A stretch of DNA of 64,000 nt from Leuctra nigra (taxonomy: Eukaryota > Arthropoda > Insecta > Plecoptera > Leuctridae), in NCBI GenBank assembly GCA_934045905.1, contig OW203765.1:13889409-13953408 (forward strand), given 5' to 3'. Positions 33,228 through 45,420 of this stretch are shown here, one piece after another. The position numbers and the translations under genes were made by a program. Under the pieces are notes generated by a model that ran no database searches, was not told where the DNA came from, and was given only the letters and a program-made list of their open reading frames with translations. How positions within the stretch are numbered: position 1 is the stretch's first letter; each line of letters begins with the position of its first letter.

Positions 33228-36200
33228 GAAAAAAACACACAGCACAAATGCAGCATAAAATGTAAATGACGATTGACTCTCTTGATTTGGTCTTCGCGTG
33301 ATTGGACGAGTCCCGTTTCAATGGTAATCTTATGGAAGAAATTGCTAGGCGACCGCAATGGAGTTGTAGAATCAGGTTCCTGGGGATCGGGAAACCTGGA
33401 AGCAGAAGACAACACATGTGGAGGGCCCGGTGGTAAAAACTGCTATATCCCAAATCACTGTTTATTCCAGAGTCTTAACGGTTTGACCCACCACTATTTG
33501 CAACATTAGAGTATTTTAACAAGTATTGCAACAATGATTTTATATCGTTGGATTAAGAAAAAATAACTGTTCAACATACCAAAAGTTTACCAAAATCAAA
33601 ATAAGGTGGTTGCCTCTGATTGGTCAATTAGTGAAAAACAATTGAATGTGATTATTATTTAATTTACAGGGTAATGTTAATAGCTCTTTTCAAGTATAGT
33701 TCTCTAGGGTGATATACAGCGATCCCCTCTTCAGCCAAATTACAAAAAATATTCAGTATTTCTACAAGCTACGTGCTAGTCAGTAAGTGATCTATAAAAT
33801 AACGTAAACAAAACTCAGAACAATATGTAAAGTGTTTCTCACGAGGGCAGAGGAAGAGTTCAAGTGATCCAGATTGTTGTGGTTTTCGATGAGTGGTGTC
33901 ATATTTCTAGAAGATGGGTAAAAGTAGCGTTTCACATATAGTATAGAGTCAGGGGCGAACAAAATTGGCCGGCATGGGAGCGGAGAAAACCAGAGAGTCC
34001 AGGTGAATGACGGCTTGATCGGAGTCCAGGTATTGCGGGCAGAGGGTGTGACTGCTATCTGAGTGAGCGCCGATGTCGATGGAGTTCGGAAGCCAAGGTG
34101 CATGACTACGAAGATGCAGACACAGAGTCCAGGTGATCCACTTCATCGCTCTCTAGCCACGAATTGAACAGCGGGAAATCTGCATCCCATAAAAACATTC
34201 TCACAGTTTTGTAGGAGCTTGTTTACTCTTCTTTTCTTCTTTTTACTTCCACTTCTTTTAAATTAATAAATAAAAATTATCCCACTTCTGTCACCATTTG
34301 TAAAATTCAATCATTACTGTTGCTCGCTGCATAACTACAATTTTCAAACATCAAGTAATATTCGATTTAAACAATCATTAATCCATTTATGTCACCACAT
34401 AAAGTCCATTTAACATATGTCAGAGGTAGAAGGCTTGAAGTCCAATCCATTGATAATTGAGGTGAGCTAAAAAACAGTAATTCCTCCTTCATCAAATCAT
34501 ATTTGTAATGGTGACATGAGTCATTGTGTACGAAAATACTTCAATATGACTCTCTTATCAGTCAAATGACAATTGAGCTTGATTACTTCAGTCCAAAATT
34601 GCCAGAGCAACGCAAAATCGAGAAAATGTGCTTCATGTCTTCTACGTCTGATCATTGACTTCCGCTCTATATGGGATACGTGACTGCTATAGCTGCAGGA
34701 ATGAATGCTTTCGCCGAATGCCGCACTGGTTTATCAAATTCTGGCAATATAAAGACATATTATTAATTTTGTTTAAAGCTACGCTGTGTCTACATATTTA
34801 TACTACAAGAGCATCCAAACCATATTGTTGTACTGCGTCAGTTTTCCCCGCAATCTTGTCCTATGTAAGACGATCTCAGCCGGACGAGTGAAGAATTTGA
34901 CCTTGATCTGTATGTAAGAACGGGTCGGCTTCGTTTGTCACTAGACATCGACGACAGAATATGTCTGGCCAGTCGCATGTCCCCACCCCCAGTGTACGTC
35001 AATGGTCTGAGGTACAGACCTGTGCAATCTTTGGTAAGATAGGATAAAGTGAGTATCACACTATGCAATTCAAGTTAAGAGCAACTCAAATCTTCCAGAT
35101 TCAAACTATCCCAATTCAAATCTTGTTTGAATGTGTCACTTGCATGGTTTGAGGTTATGTTAGTTGAGCGAGCGTCTCCATTTGGCTCTTTTGGACACTT
35201 TCTCTGTTTTTTTTTTGTTTATGTGTATTTGTGTTTTTCCAGACGCTACAGGCCACATTTTTTTTTCGATCGAGCTGAAATTTTGCACACATACTAATAT
35301 CATTCTAACTCAGCCTGGGATTGATTTTGAGAGCTGCATTCTGATTGGTTCAATTAAAGACATATCTTCTGATTGGCCAAAAATCAAAATCGTCTGATCG
35401 AGTTCAAATTTTGCGTGACCATTAAGAGTACCATTTTCAATTATTTTACAACTTTTCAGCCCAATCAGTAGATAACTTATGCACTTATTGGCATTTTTTA
35501 AGTTTTGTATCTGTCAGAAATGACATTTCAAAACAGAAATTCCACTGCATTCTGGATTGCTCTATCTATGTAATATAGCAATGCAAAGTTTATAGATTAC
35601 TATTCTCAGTTTCAATGAGAGACAGATTCTTTATGTTGATCAAGTGATCATTGCAATACACAATGTTTGTATGCAATATGTAATATATGTAATATACATA
35701 GGTATTAGGTATCTAAAATACTTTATTTCTGGATAAGGATCATGTTTCACAGTTATATTAAAAATAACATTTCGACTAGATACATATCATATTTTACACA
35801 TTTCCAGAACAATCGGTCAAGAATTTACAGATTTATTGCTATTTTAAGTAATTTGAATATCTGTCCAAAGAGATTGATGGAAAAGTATCAAATTTATGGT
35901 ATTGTTCTGTTAATTTTTCCAGAGTGTTGATGGAAAGTTGTAAGGAATTAATTTGATAATAATATAGTAAGTTTTCTTTGATTAAATGGATTGGGCTCGA
36001 TTGGCGATGTCGTGCGAATCGGTGCTCGCTCATCAACGCGTTACACGGAGCGTTTTCCTAGTATTATGTATAATACGACTCTACTGTCAAATTAAACTCT
36101 TATGAGGATGTATATGTTTGTTGCCAATCCCTAGCAAACATCAGAACCAATCAATCTGTAATTTTGCACACAGATATCGTGTATGTTTTTGAACGAGATC

Positions 36201-36400
36201 ATGTGATTGGTTGAAAATAACAAAATTGAACCCTTTGACCAACGCAATAATTTGTTGCTTTGTCATTGGGATCAATTTTTAGGTTATTTGCTAATTTTCA
36301 GTTAAAAAGAACTTTAAAGGTAATGGACATTTTACTAACATTTTCTTCTTGATTCTGTACATGTACTTCTTATATTTGACACTAAATCTTTCTCTATCAA
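33228..36400. repeat. Dispersed repeat family Q, copy interrupted by a Helitron-like element
   Basis: Second long copy, matching 30025-31720. It differs at 33700-33912, where an unrelated 'ctctagggtgatatacagcg' segment lies. It also has an extra block at 34650-34990. The match breaks at 35163 and resumes at 36062 ('ttatgtataatacgactcta'), with a Helitron-like element filling the gap. Confidence 0.7.
35164..36061 (+). mobile_element. Helitron-like element, full length (copy H)
   Basis: Starts TTGAGCGAGCGTCTCC, then 'cactttctctgttttttt'. Ends 'gctcgctcatcaacgcg', hairpin, TTTTCCTAG. 898 bp, non-coding. The uninterrupted family Q copy at 31500 gives the empty site. Here 'ttatgt' occurs on both sides, which may be a pre-existing local duplication rather than a target duplication. 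Confidence 0.75.
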
Positions 36401-36488
36401 GTGGAAAAGGTAATACAATGCAAAATGCATTAATACAATGCGTTCGTCAGTCAGATTCCGAACCCTTGACGCCAGCCTTTGAACTCAC

Positions 36489-36712
36489 TGAAGATTGTTA
36501 TGAAGTTCATGTTCCTATGAAGATGATGGATTCCGACCCAAACCTCCGTCTCCCACTGATACACGTTGTTCAGCGCCTGGAGTTCCTCCTCAGTGTTCAA
36601 GATCAGGAGGTGTGTGCCTTCACTCTCGCACACTTTCATCGCCTCCACCCAGGGCAGTGTTTCCGTGTGGTACTTGTAGACGCCGTGTGAGGGGAGGAAG
36701 TCGTAGTCGGAC
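36489..36712 (-). CDS. C-type lectin domain exon
   Basis: Carbohydrate-recognition (CTLD) exon. On the minus strand it starts after 'ccctctgttccag' at 36712. It encodes 'YKYHTETLPWVEAMKVCESE', 'THLLILNTEEELQAL' and 'WVGIHH', the first half of a C-type lectin fold (first helix, Cys, the 'L..i....E' segment and WVGI). It ends at CTTCA|gtgagt (36488). The second half, with WND and the last Cys pair, should be in a following exon that I could not find in the remaining minus-strand sequence. Secreted insect lectins of this type often act in immunity, which is inference here. Directly upstream is a tandem array of its own exon start. Confidence 0.7.
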
Positions 36713-37325
36713 CTGGAACAGAGGGTCGTGACAAGGAGGTTGACGACCACCTCATCGCCTCTACCCAGGGCAGCGTCTCCCTGTTGTACTTGTGGACGCC
36801 ATGCTAGGGGACGAAGTAGTATGACCTGGAACAGAGGGTCGTGACAAGGAGGTTGACGACCACCTCATTACCTCCACCCAGGGCAGCGTCTCCGTGTGGT
36901 ACTTGTAGACGCAATGCGAGGGGAAGAAGTCGTAGTCGGACCTGAACTGAGGGTCGTGACAAGGAGGTTGACGACCACCTCATCGCGTCCACCCAGGGCA
37001 GCGTCTCCGTGTGGTACTTGTAGTACCCATGAGAGGGGAAGAAGGCGTAGTCGGACCTGAACTGAGGGTCGTGACAAGAATATTGACGACCACCTCATCG
37101 CCTCCACCCAGGGCAGCGTCTCCGTGTGGTACTTGTAGTAGCCGTGTGAGGGGAGGAAGTCGTAGTCGGACCTGGAACAGAGGGTCGTGACAAGGAGGTT
37201 GACGACCACCTCATCGCGTCAACCCAGGGCAGCGTCTCCATGTGGTACTTGTAGTACTTATGCGAGGGAAGAAGTCGTAGTCGGACCTGGAACTGTGGGT
37301 CGTGACAAGGAGGTTGACGACCACC
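36650..37325 (-). repeat. 115-bp tandem array of the lectin exon start with splice acceptor
   Basis: Six copies of the motif 'tcgtagtcggacc(t)' lie at 36701, about 36814, 36930, 37045, 37160 and 37275, a period of 113-116 bp. Each unit on the minus strand holds 'gaccctctgttccag' (or a variant losing one base), the first 60 bp of the lectin exon up to 'GCCCTGGGTGGAGGCGATG' and then reverts to intron-like sequence. The array therefore offers up to six successive acceptor-plus-exon-start copies, only the last of which leads into the full exon. Confidence 0.85.
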
Positions 37326-37329
37326 TCAA

Positions 37330-37628
37330 CATTGTCCCCAATCTTACAAAGTTTCATCCAAATCCTCTTATTAGCTAAAATTTTAAACCACCTATCTTGT
37401 GATTTTGAAAAATTCAACTAGAACCGTTTGATCGATCAACTTAAAACTTCAGCTAACATGGTTATTGGGACCAATATTTTAGGAATTTTTTGAGATTTTC
37501 ATACAAGGTCTGTGACGAATTTCAGAATTATTGGCTTTTAAAGAAATTTCGATATACTGAATTTCGGTTCGAGGTGTTGCGCGTATCCGTGCTCGCTCAT
37601 CGACGCGTTACACTGAGCGTTTTCCTAG
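37330..37628 (+). mobile_element. Helitron-like 3' fragment
   Basis: Family body ('tttcatccaaatcctc', 'gatcgatcaacttaaaact') to GCTCGCTCATCGACGCGT, hairpin, TTTTCCTAG. 5'-truncated at the lectin tandem array. Confidence 0.8.
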
Positions 37629-37867
37629 TTTATACAAAGAACTCTGATTTAAAATTGTCACACTGTGTTCTGACAGCTATTACATCAGTAAAATGAAGGA
37701 TTACAGTAAATATGATCCATTTGGAATTAAAAAAGCGAAAATGTTTTACACTAGAGGGGTTTCACGACCTCAACGTCATCCCAGAACTATCGTGAATGAC
37801 ATTTGAAAACATAATCTAGTTGATCAACCATTTACTTAACTTTAAAAATGTTAAAACTGGAATCTTA

Positions 37868-38700
37868 TAAAAATAAGATTGTTCGCAGACGATGCAGTTG
37901 TATATAGAAAGGCGGAGAGTAAAGAAGACGAGGACTCATTACAAAACTACCTAAGAACTAACTATGTCAGATAGTCAGATATACAAACAGGAAACAATGA
38001 GAAGAACCTATAACTATGAGTTGGGAGGACATAGACTGTAAATTATGGCCTAATACAAATATCTAGGTGTAGTGTTAGACAAGAGACTAAATTGGAATGA
38101 TCAAGTGGATGCAGTAACAACAAAGGCGACAAGAAATCTGAATTTCGTGATGAGAAGTTTAGAAGGAGCGACAACCGAAGTGAAGGAAAAGGCGTACTTG
38201 ACACTTATAAGACCAGTGGCGGAATACGCAGGGGCAGTGTGGGACCCACATAAAATAGTACAGATAAAGAAAGTTGAAAGTGTACAAAGGTGGGCAGCCA
38301 GGAGGGTAACAGGAAAGCTAAGGAGAAGGAAGTGGATCATTCAAGATAGGGAGAGAGAGGGAATAAACATAAGACTAACGAGAGTGCCGGAGAGTGTCAC
38401 GGAAATGATTAGGGAGCTGGGATGGAAGTCGTTAAAGGAAAGAAGAAGGGAAATGAGACTCTGCAATTTTTTCAGAGCGTACACATGGCGTGTTGGTTGG
38501 GACGAAATTGCACATGATTAAGAAACCGAATTTTCTGGGGCGGAAGGACCACGCGGAAAAAGTAAGACTAGTAGAATCAAGGAGAGATGTAGGGTAGTAT
38601 GCATTTTGTGAGAAGAACGATGTGACTGGAATACATTGAGTGGGGATGTTATTACGCCGTTACCAGAGGCAGTACAGGAATTTAACGTGATTCATTCGAT
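37868..38700 (+). pseudogene. Decayed non-LTR reverse transcriptase
   Basis: Begins with the catalytic LFADDAVVYRK motif. After a stop and frameshift it continues with 'YLGVVLDKRLNWNDQVD' and 'VQRWAARRVTG' (38072-38521), and ends with 'DWNTLSGDVITPLPEAVQEF' in another frame. This is the order seen at the C-terminus of CR1/Jockey-type ORF2. At least three frame breaks make it non-functional. Confidence 0.8.
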
Positions 38701-39593
38701 GATAAATTGTCCGTAACTGAGCTAGATGGCGTTACTGTCGTTGACTTAACAGCAATTTCCGTTACAAGTTAAAATATCAACATTCCAACCCACTTGCTAA
38801 TATTCGTCTCTGATTGGTCTAAGCGATTCCATTCACATAGTCACGTCCGTACTCCACTATGAAACGTTACGAAACTATTCCAGATAACAAACACATGTGG
38901 TTCACGGTCATTCACCAACATCGTGAAATACGCAAATAAAAACAAGACTCGCCCACCACACGTTCAAATTGATCTTACCATATTATTTTCTACTAATTGA
39001 AGATACTTGAATCTTTAAACATATTATTTAATGTGATGCAAATAATTGCAATGAATAGCATTTAATCTAAAATAATAGAGGGTTATAGGTAAATGAAGTA
39101 AAAATGAAGTAAAAATCATCGTATACTCGTATTATATCGTATTTCATTATAATGTCTTACCATCACTTTTGAATAATGCAAAAATGTATGAATAGTATTG
39201 TAGGTAGCTATATATTGCTAGCTGGAGGATGATTGAATAATGACAAGCTTTTACCTATTTCGAAATAAGTTTTTATAATCATATTTTTTAACAAAGTCAA
39301 ATTTTCACGAGCTCAACACAAATCAACACTGTTCCATTGTAGGTGACATTTGATCAAAATGCCACAAAAAATTCCTAATTGAATAATACATATAGTATAC
39401 TATTCTAGGTTGTTATGTTATTTTCACTTTCTTTGGGATATTTCATCCTGTAATATTTTATTTTATTGATCATATCGAAAGTTTCGATTCGTTTAGCAGA
39501 ATCTTCTTAGGACAATATTAGTTTACAAACCAATACGTCTATAACAATAATTAAACATTAAGCAAAGTGCTAAAAAAAAATCACAATCAATCA
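38701..39593. other. No gene seen
   Basis: AT-rich, no supportable exon or delimited element. Confidence 0.4.
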
Positions 39594-40134
39594 CACCACG
39601 GTCACCACGGTACCTACTCTTATGGCTCTTTCTCTGTCTTCTTAGTTTGTTTTTGTTGGTTTGTTTGTTTACTGAAATATGATACACTCGATCAACATAA
39701 AAGTACAAGCTTTTCATTGAAACTGAGATTATCCATCTACACTGGTTACATAATTTGGAATAATTCCCATTCATTTCAATACCATCAAATTCTGTCAATA
39801 TATTTCATAAACAGTTAAAAATGTCAATAAGTGTAAACTTTCTTGACCGATTGGGCTGAAAATTTGTAAAATAAGAGAAAATGATAGTCCATGCAAGATA
39901 AGAACTTAATCGAAGCTATTTGATTTTCGACCAATCGTGAGATATTTTCATTTTTGAACCAATCAAAGTTCAGCTCTCAAAAACTAAACACGAGTAAGTT
40001 AAAATGATATTAGTAGGTATGTGTGCTAAATTTTAGCTCGATCCGATAAAAATTGTGACTGTGGCGTCGGGTCAAACTAACAAAAAAAAGAGAAAGTGTC
40101 CAAAAGTGTAGAATAGAGACGCTCGCTGAATTAT
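39594..40134 (-). mobile_element. Chimeric Helitron-like fragments
   Basis: The right side is a minus-oriented family left end ('gagacgctcgctgaa' at about 40118-40132). Family body ('cgatccgataaaaattgtgac', 'gaccaatcgtgagatattt') precedes it. The left side (39594-39670) is a plus-oriented left end like 2630-2690 ('caccacggtacctactctta'). Two left ends point at each other without a 3' terminus, so this is a rearranged pair. Confidence 0.5.
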
Positions 40135-41439
40135 AATAATGTTACCGTTTGACCTATCAACTTAAAAGCTTGCATGGTCATTCGGACAAACATTTATAAT
40201 TGGAATTTTATGGACACTTTTTTCGCTTGTAAAATTTATCATTTAAAAAAAAAAAAAATCAAATTAATTCAAGGAAAGACTGCTACTTTGGGCTTTGACG
40301 CATCTTGTATTCCTCTATTATTGTCAAGGTCTAAACAGCAACGTTAACGCACACATGACTTCGCATGCAATAAGAAGGCTCGCACTTCGTAAAAAAATCG
40401 TTTTCCGCAAAGCGTTTTCCTAGGAAACAATGTATCAATAGTGTGCATGCTGTGACAATAATTTCAAATACCTAATAATAAGATAATGAAATAATAATTT
40501 ATTAAACCATAATAAAATTATAGTATGCATATCATTTTGAAGGCAGGAATAGTCTTTTCACAAATTGCATGATTTCTCAGATTTAAAAAATCTCAATTTG
40601 TTGAGACGGTGTGTCATAAATGTCACAAACAAAGTAATAGGAAAAGCAAAAAGAAACGAAACAGATGTCCGAGCTAAATGAGTAAAAAAAAATCTCTTGC
40701 ATTTCTGCCGCAATGAATCAATCTCGTTTCAATTAAAAGTTAAAATTAAAATTTCAAAAAAATACCACGACAAAGACAACAACATTGCTCATATATCCTG
40801 AAAGTTTCAATGACTTCGATTTTATGCAAGAATAACACTTCAGTCTAAAAATTTGAAAAATAATAGACACAAAATTTTTTTAATATTTTTTGGGTGTCAC
40901 AATGTTCATAAAATATGGTATTGAACTATATCCAATCAAAAAAATAGATATGAAAATGGTGCATGTTTGGCCCACGTTTCCAAATCTTGAATTCAAGACA
41001 TCTCTTCAGCCATTTCAATTAGAACAAGTCCTATTTTCCTTCAAGTCTTGTAATACTTCAACCAATTGTTAATTTCACTGCAACTTCAATCAACAATCAA
41101 CATTAAATCGTCTAAATTCTCTTTCAAGTTTCCTTGAAATCAAGGGTTGAATTCAACCCCTTCAAGGAAACTTGAACCGTGTAATTCAAGCTTAAGTATA
41201 TTTTTTGAAAATTAAAAATTAATAATAATTTATATTAAAATCAAAATTTAAAAATGCACCTTTATGACTAACACTTTTTATGTGTTTTTGAATATTTCTA
41301 TACAAATCTCTCAAGATCTTCCAAAATGATTGACATTTTACGGACATTTTATACTCATTTTGAAATATTTGTCAAATATATTGAAATACATTTCAAATAA
41401 ATGATCACGTCTCTTCTGACGCTTTGAATAGATCGTTTC
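40135..41439. other. No gene; Helitron-like debris
   Basis: Contains family body motifs ('gacctatcaacttaaaagct') at 40140-40210 and a degenerate terminus 'aagcgttttcctag' at 40410-40424. Near 41115-41180 'caagtttccttgaa' is mirrored by 'ttcaaggaaacttg'. No exon seen. Confidence 0.4.
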
Positions 41440-41488
41440 CTCACGAATATTGCTCGCTTATCAACGCGTACACAGAGCGTTTTCCTAG
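41440..41488 (+). mobile_element. Helitron-like 3' terminus
   Basis: 'gctcgcttatcaacgcg', hairpin, TTTTCCTAG followed by T. The matching left end could not be assigned. Confidence 0.7.
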
Positions 41489-41504
41489 TATTGAAAATGA
41501 GCAC

Positions 41505-41660
41505 GTTGAATCGGACAGTAACGCTCTGGATTATGCCCCCCAGAGATCCCAGGTTCGATTCCCTAGGCCGTGTTCTTGACTGAGGTTGTTGTTGGTATCC
41601 CTCAGTCGAGCCAGAGGAAATAAAGGTCTTGTTGATCTCTCTACCAGCTTCATGATAACT
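41505..41660 (+). mobile_element. tRNA-derived SINE-like sequence, second type
   Basis: A tRNA-like 3' half with B-box (CCAGGTTCGATTCC) is followed by a tail sharing 'ctcagtcgagc' with the main SINE but otherwise different ('aaataaaggtcttgttgatc'). The A-box region is abnormal. Probably a related SINE subfamily or a mosaic. Confidence 0.55.
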
Positions 41661-42261
41661 CATTGTAATATTTCTAATAATACTAATACTATTGTAATAT
41701 TAATACTAACAATATATACCTGGTGGCGCAAAAAAATAATCCTGATTGCTCAGATCACTATATCGAAACTATTATAGATACGATTCTGAAAATTGTACAC
41801 ATATTAAAACACATACCAAAATTTAATGTGCGCAAGTTTCAAAAACATTACTATTGTAGGAAAAAAGTTACAGCTGTTCAAATTTGGTTGTCAAAAAATT
41901 GATTATAGCTCAAATAGCGCGCGTCCAGAAAACTTCTAATGGCCGGGACGCTAATTCTTCAATACTACATACGATATCAAGCTGACAATTTCAATTTCAT
42001 AAAATTTGAACAAATGGAACAAAATTTATGGAATCTTGAAGTTGAGCTTGAAAACAGAATAGTGGGAAAAATGCACTTTTATAACGTGTAAATAAAAACA
42101 GTTTTTATTTTCAGATTGTGTCATTATTTAATGATTATTTACAGGTTTGCGTAAATATAAAACGACAGCATCGTCAGCAGAGAGTGCGTCGTTTATACAC
42201 ACATTACGTCTTCAGCAGACCAAAGCCCAACAAAATGCGTAAATGAGAAACGAAAGAATGC

Positions 42262-42560
42262 AATGTTTTTATTTATTTACTTGTTTATTTATTCATACAT
42301 CTTACAAAATGTTAATAAAAATTATCACTAAATGAATTACTCAATGAATTACTAATTACTCCCTGTATTGTGGACAGAAATCAATAAAATTTGAATTTCT
42401 TAATTTTTTATTATGTTGGCTGGCAAGTCATTCCAATCATCTATGGTTTGATTGAAGAAAGCATTCTTCAAAATGTCCGTCAGAAATGTTCTTGTTTCGA
42501 GTAACCATTCACGATTGTCTCTTCCTTATCTTGTCTTCCTCTCCAGCCGCTCCTTAAATT
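42262..42560 (-). pseudogene. Non-LTR retrotransposon 3' end
   Basis: The minus frame contains 'LTDILKNAFFNQTIDDWNDL', the typical end of CR1-like ORF2 proteins, followed by a stop and an A-rich tail ('aataaataaacaagtaaataaat'). Heavily 5'-truncated. Confidence 0.7.
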
Positions 42561-44067
42561 CCTTCTAACCACCTACACTATTTCAAATCCGCCACAAGTT
42601 ACAAAGCCTGTAACCACGATCTAACCGAAATTCCGTAAATAATCACTTGCAGGATCATATAAGAGTTCAAATTGTCTAGGGCATGTGCAAAGCGAAACAA
42701 CCACCAGATGGCAGCACATGCTTTTTGAGGGCAAAAGCAAGTTCGTAAAGATTAGCGGGCCGTTTGTCAGTCAACTATCGGCGGCGGCGACTTCCATTTT
42801 AAAAATGGCGGCTTCAGTGTAATAACCACACATTTCCTTGTTAATAATAGTTTTCAACTTACACTGATGATTTCCAATGACTTTAGGGTAACAATGGAAC
42901 TTTAAATGATTATTTACTAGGCGTGGAATTACTTTTGAACGTCTATTTTAAACTACACATGTCTGAACTGTCAGCTGTCAAGCTGTCAACAAAATCAGCT
43001 GTTGTGAAATTCCAAAGATACTGAACCAAACAACTTCAGTAAAGATGAAACACTTGCCCTCAAAACGATCGAGGCGCTTACGGCGGACAAAATTATCGTC
43101 CTATCTTTGGCGCGTCCTAATGCCACAAAACCAGACATTCAATTGCCTATACCTGAACAAAACTTCACAGGGTAGAAAAATGGATGCAGAGAGGGTCAGA
43201 GAAATGTGTCAAAGCTATAAATAATAGATAAATAATATTTCTCAGATGTATGCAACTGAAAATGTGAAAAGATAGATATTTCGCATAGGTACCTACTTAC
43301 TTAAATAATCACTCTAAATATGAACTTTGGATTGCCGCCATCAGATTTATCACAGAAATTTTAATAGTTCTACAGAAAAAAAAAATAGATTAACACAAAA
43401 CCTTACGTTTACTCAACACTTCCAAGAAAGCATCGCCAAACAGCAAGTCAAAATAGTTTATAAACTCCGGTCAAAATCAAAATAATTGTGAAACAAATGT
43501 TACTGCGCCTACAGATACAGAAATGCAGTGGTCCATAGTTATTTTTTATGAACATTTCGTAGATTTCGTTGCAAATACAAAATCAAGTTTCAAATGAAAC
43601 GAATGGACCAAACTTGCAGAAAATCATTTTGACCACAACCAGAATAGTATAATACTTACAAGTTTTGTGACAAAATTGACGCGATGCCTTATTACGTTTG
43701 GCAGGAGCAAGAGAAAATACGAAAAATAACGCTTGAATAGTCTTGCCATGGTGACGTTTTCAATGTTAAACATTGAACAGGGTAAATAAATTTGTTTCAA
43801 ACACAAAAGGATACTTAGGTGATGTGAAATACAAAATATAAGCAATAAGATAGACAAATAAGGAATACAGGATAAGGATGAAGGGAGTTTCAGCTATTTA
43901 TTTATTTACAAACAGCAGAAAATGATGTGAAGAAGTAGAAGAAACAAAATTCAGGGAATACTCATAGATACAAATCTCAAATGTAGTAATGAACTCCACA
44001 AGAAACTACACTTATCTTACTTATCCTTAAAAACTATAATCTATTTAACAAACACAACGTAGCACAA
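42561..44067. other. No gene seen
   Basis: AT-rich. Locally GC-richer at 42690-42830 ('gcggcggcgacttcc'), which could be a promoter-like or exon fragment, but no splice-bounded frame is supported. Confidence 0.35.
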
Positions 44068-44070
44068 TTA

Positions 44071-44245
44071 GGCTGCGTTTCACCAAGATTCTAAGCCCGG
44101 GTTAGAGGCGATAAACCTGGTTTAGAGGCCCTTAAACCAGGTTTACCGCCTTTACCGCCTATAGTGGCGGTAAACCTGGTTTAGGGGCCTCTAAACCAGG
44201 TTTACCGCCTCAAACCAGAGTATAGAATGTTGGTGAAACGCAGCC
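44071..44245. mobile_element. PIF/Harbinger-like MITE with TTA duplication
   Basis: Inverted ends GGCTGCGTTTCACCAA and TTGGTGAAACGCAGCC, flanked by TTA on both sides (44068-44070 and 44246-44248). The whole 175 bp is near-palindromic, with repeated 'aaacc(t/a)ggttta' motifs. A TWA target duplication is typical of PIF/Harbinger. Confidence 0.8.
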
Positions 44246-44529
44246 TTAGTGTATTATGCAAATATAGAATCCATCTAATATTTGACACACGTTTTGGTGG
44301 AACTCCACTGAGTCACACAAAATTTTTACTATGCAAAGAAAAGGTATCCAAGTAAAATATAAAAAAAATTCATTTATCAAACCAGATTGTAGGAAACACT
44401 TCATGAAATATCAGAACCTTGCCTTGTCCGTTTATCTTGGAATCAATAATTTCAATAATGTAGGTATAAAAAAATAAAGAAGATCTAGCCAAAGATAACA
44501 AAAATAACAAATAAGTAATAACATTCGAA

Positions 44530-44830
44530 GCAGCAGGTTCCATCTGGAAGATAGAGTCGTCGCCGTCAAGATCGTCTCCAGAGAGTGAAGAGCAGGCGTC
44601 GTGGCGCTCAATAGGCGTCGCGGTTGTCAAGGAAGACGTCGTAGTGGTCAGTCGAGATCCTCAAACTAAAATAACAGAGTACAACATCAGTTGATATGCT
44701 TCAGTTCAAACACTGCCAAAATGTTGAATGCAATAAATTCAATATGGCACCAAGTGACAGGGGAAGGGCGAATTTCATAACATGCGTTTTTACAATATAA
44801 ATTTCAGTTGTATTTGTTAGAGTTGAGATC
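44530..44830 (-). repeat. GC-rich exon-like module (copy 1)
   Basis: On the minus strand this reads ERHDACSSLSGDDLDGDD after a CAG acceptor-like site, then opens into AT-rich sequence shared with 46990-47240 ('cagagtacaacatcag', 'gatatgcttcagttcaaaca', 'cataacatgcgttttt'). See the related block at 46195-47240. Confidence 0.6.
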
Positions 44831-44850
44831 TGCTGTCTCATAGACTTATT

Positions 44851-44912
44851 TTAACGTCGCACTGTTCTGCAACTAGGCTTATGGCGCCGGATAAATGATT
44901 ATGATTGGATGA
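44851..44912 (-). mobile_element. SINE tail fragment
   Basis: 'taacgtcgcactgttctgca', 'ggcgccggataaatgattat' as in the main SINE; only the 3' part remains. Confidence 0.65.
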
Positions 44913-44923
44913 AGATAAATTTT

Positions 44924-45420
44924 TAGATGTCTTCTATTTTTTATAGTTGAAGAGACTTGGCTGGTATTTTTACACGGAGTGTTTTTTTTATGGGGATTGG
45001 TTACTTCAAAGAAAAGGAAACGATTTAATTAATTTTAGTTTTTACTCATTTTTAAAAAATGAGTGATATCTACATAAAAAACACTCCGTTTAAAAATACC
45101 AGCGAAGTCTCTTCAACTATAAAAAAATAGAAGAAATCTAAAAATTCAGCACTGAAAAGTAGTGATATAAAAAAATGGGCCAAGTCAAAACTTAATTTTA
45201 AAAACCAATATATACTTGGCACATCGTTTTTTACGGAATTATAGGGTAGGTAGATTTTATGTATATTACTCATCTGGCATATGTATCTTCACTATCTATA
45301 TGCACGATGCGCCAAGTATATATTGGTTTTTAAAATTAAGTTTTGACTTGGCCCATTTTTTGATATCACTACTTTTCAGTGCTGAATTTTTAGATTTCTT
45401 CTATTTTTTATAGTTTTTTT
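44924..45420. repeat. Double foldback structure
   Basis: Arm A ('cttctattttttatagttga' onward, 44930-44992) is inverted at 45077-45140. A second arm (45105-45225, containing 'cactactttt' and 'ccaatatatacttggc') is inverted at 45303-45415. The right-hand end of the second arm repeats the start of arm A, so the whole can fold in two alternative ways. Non-coding foldback element or serial inverted duplication. Confidence 0.75.
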
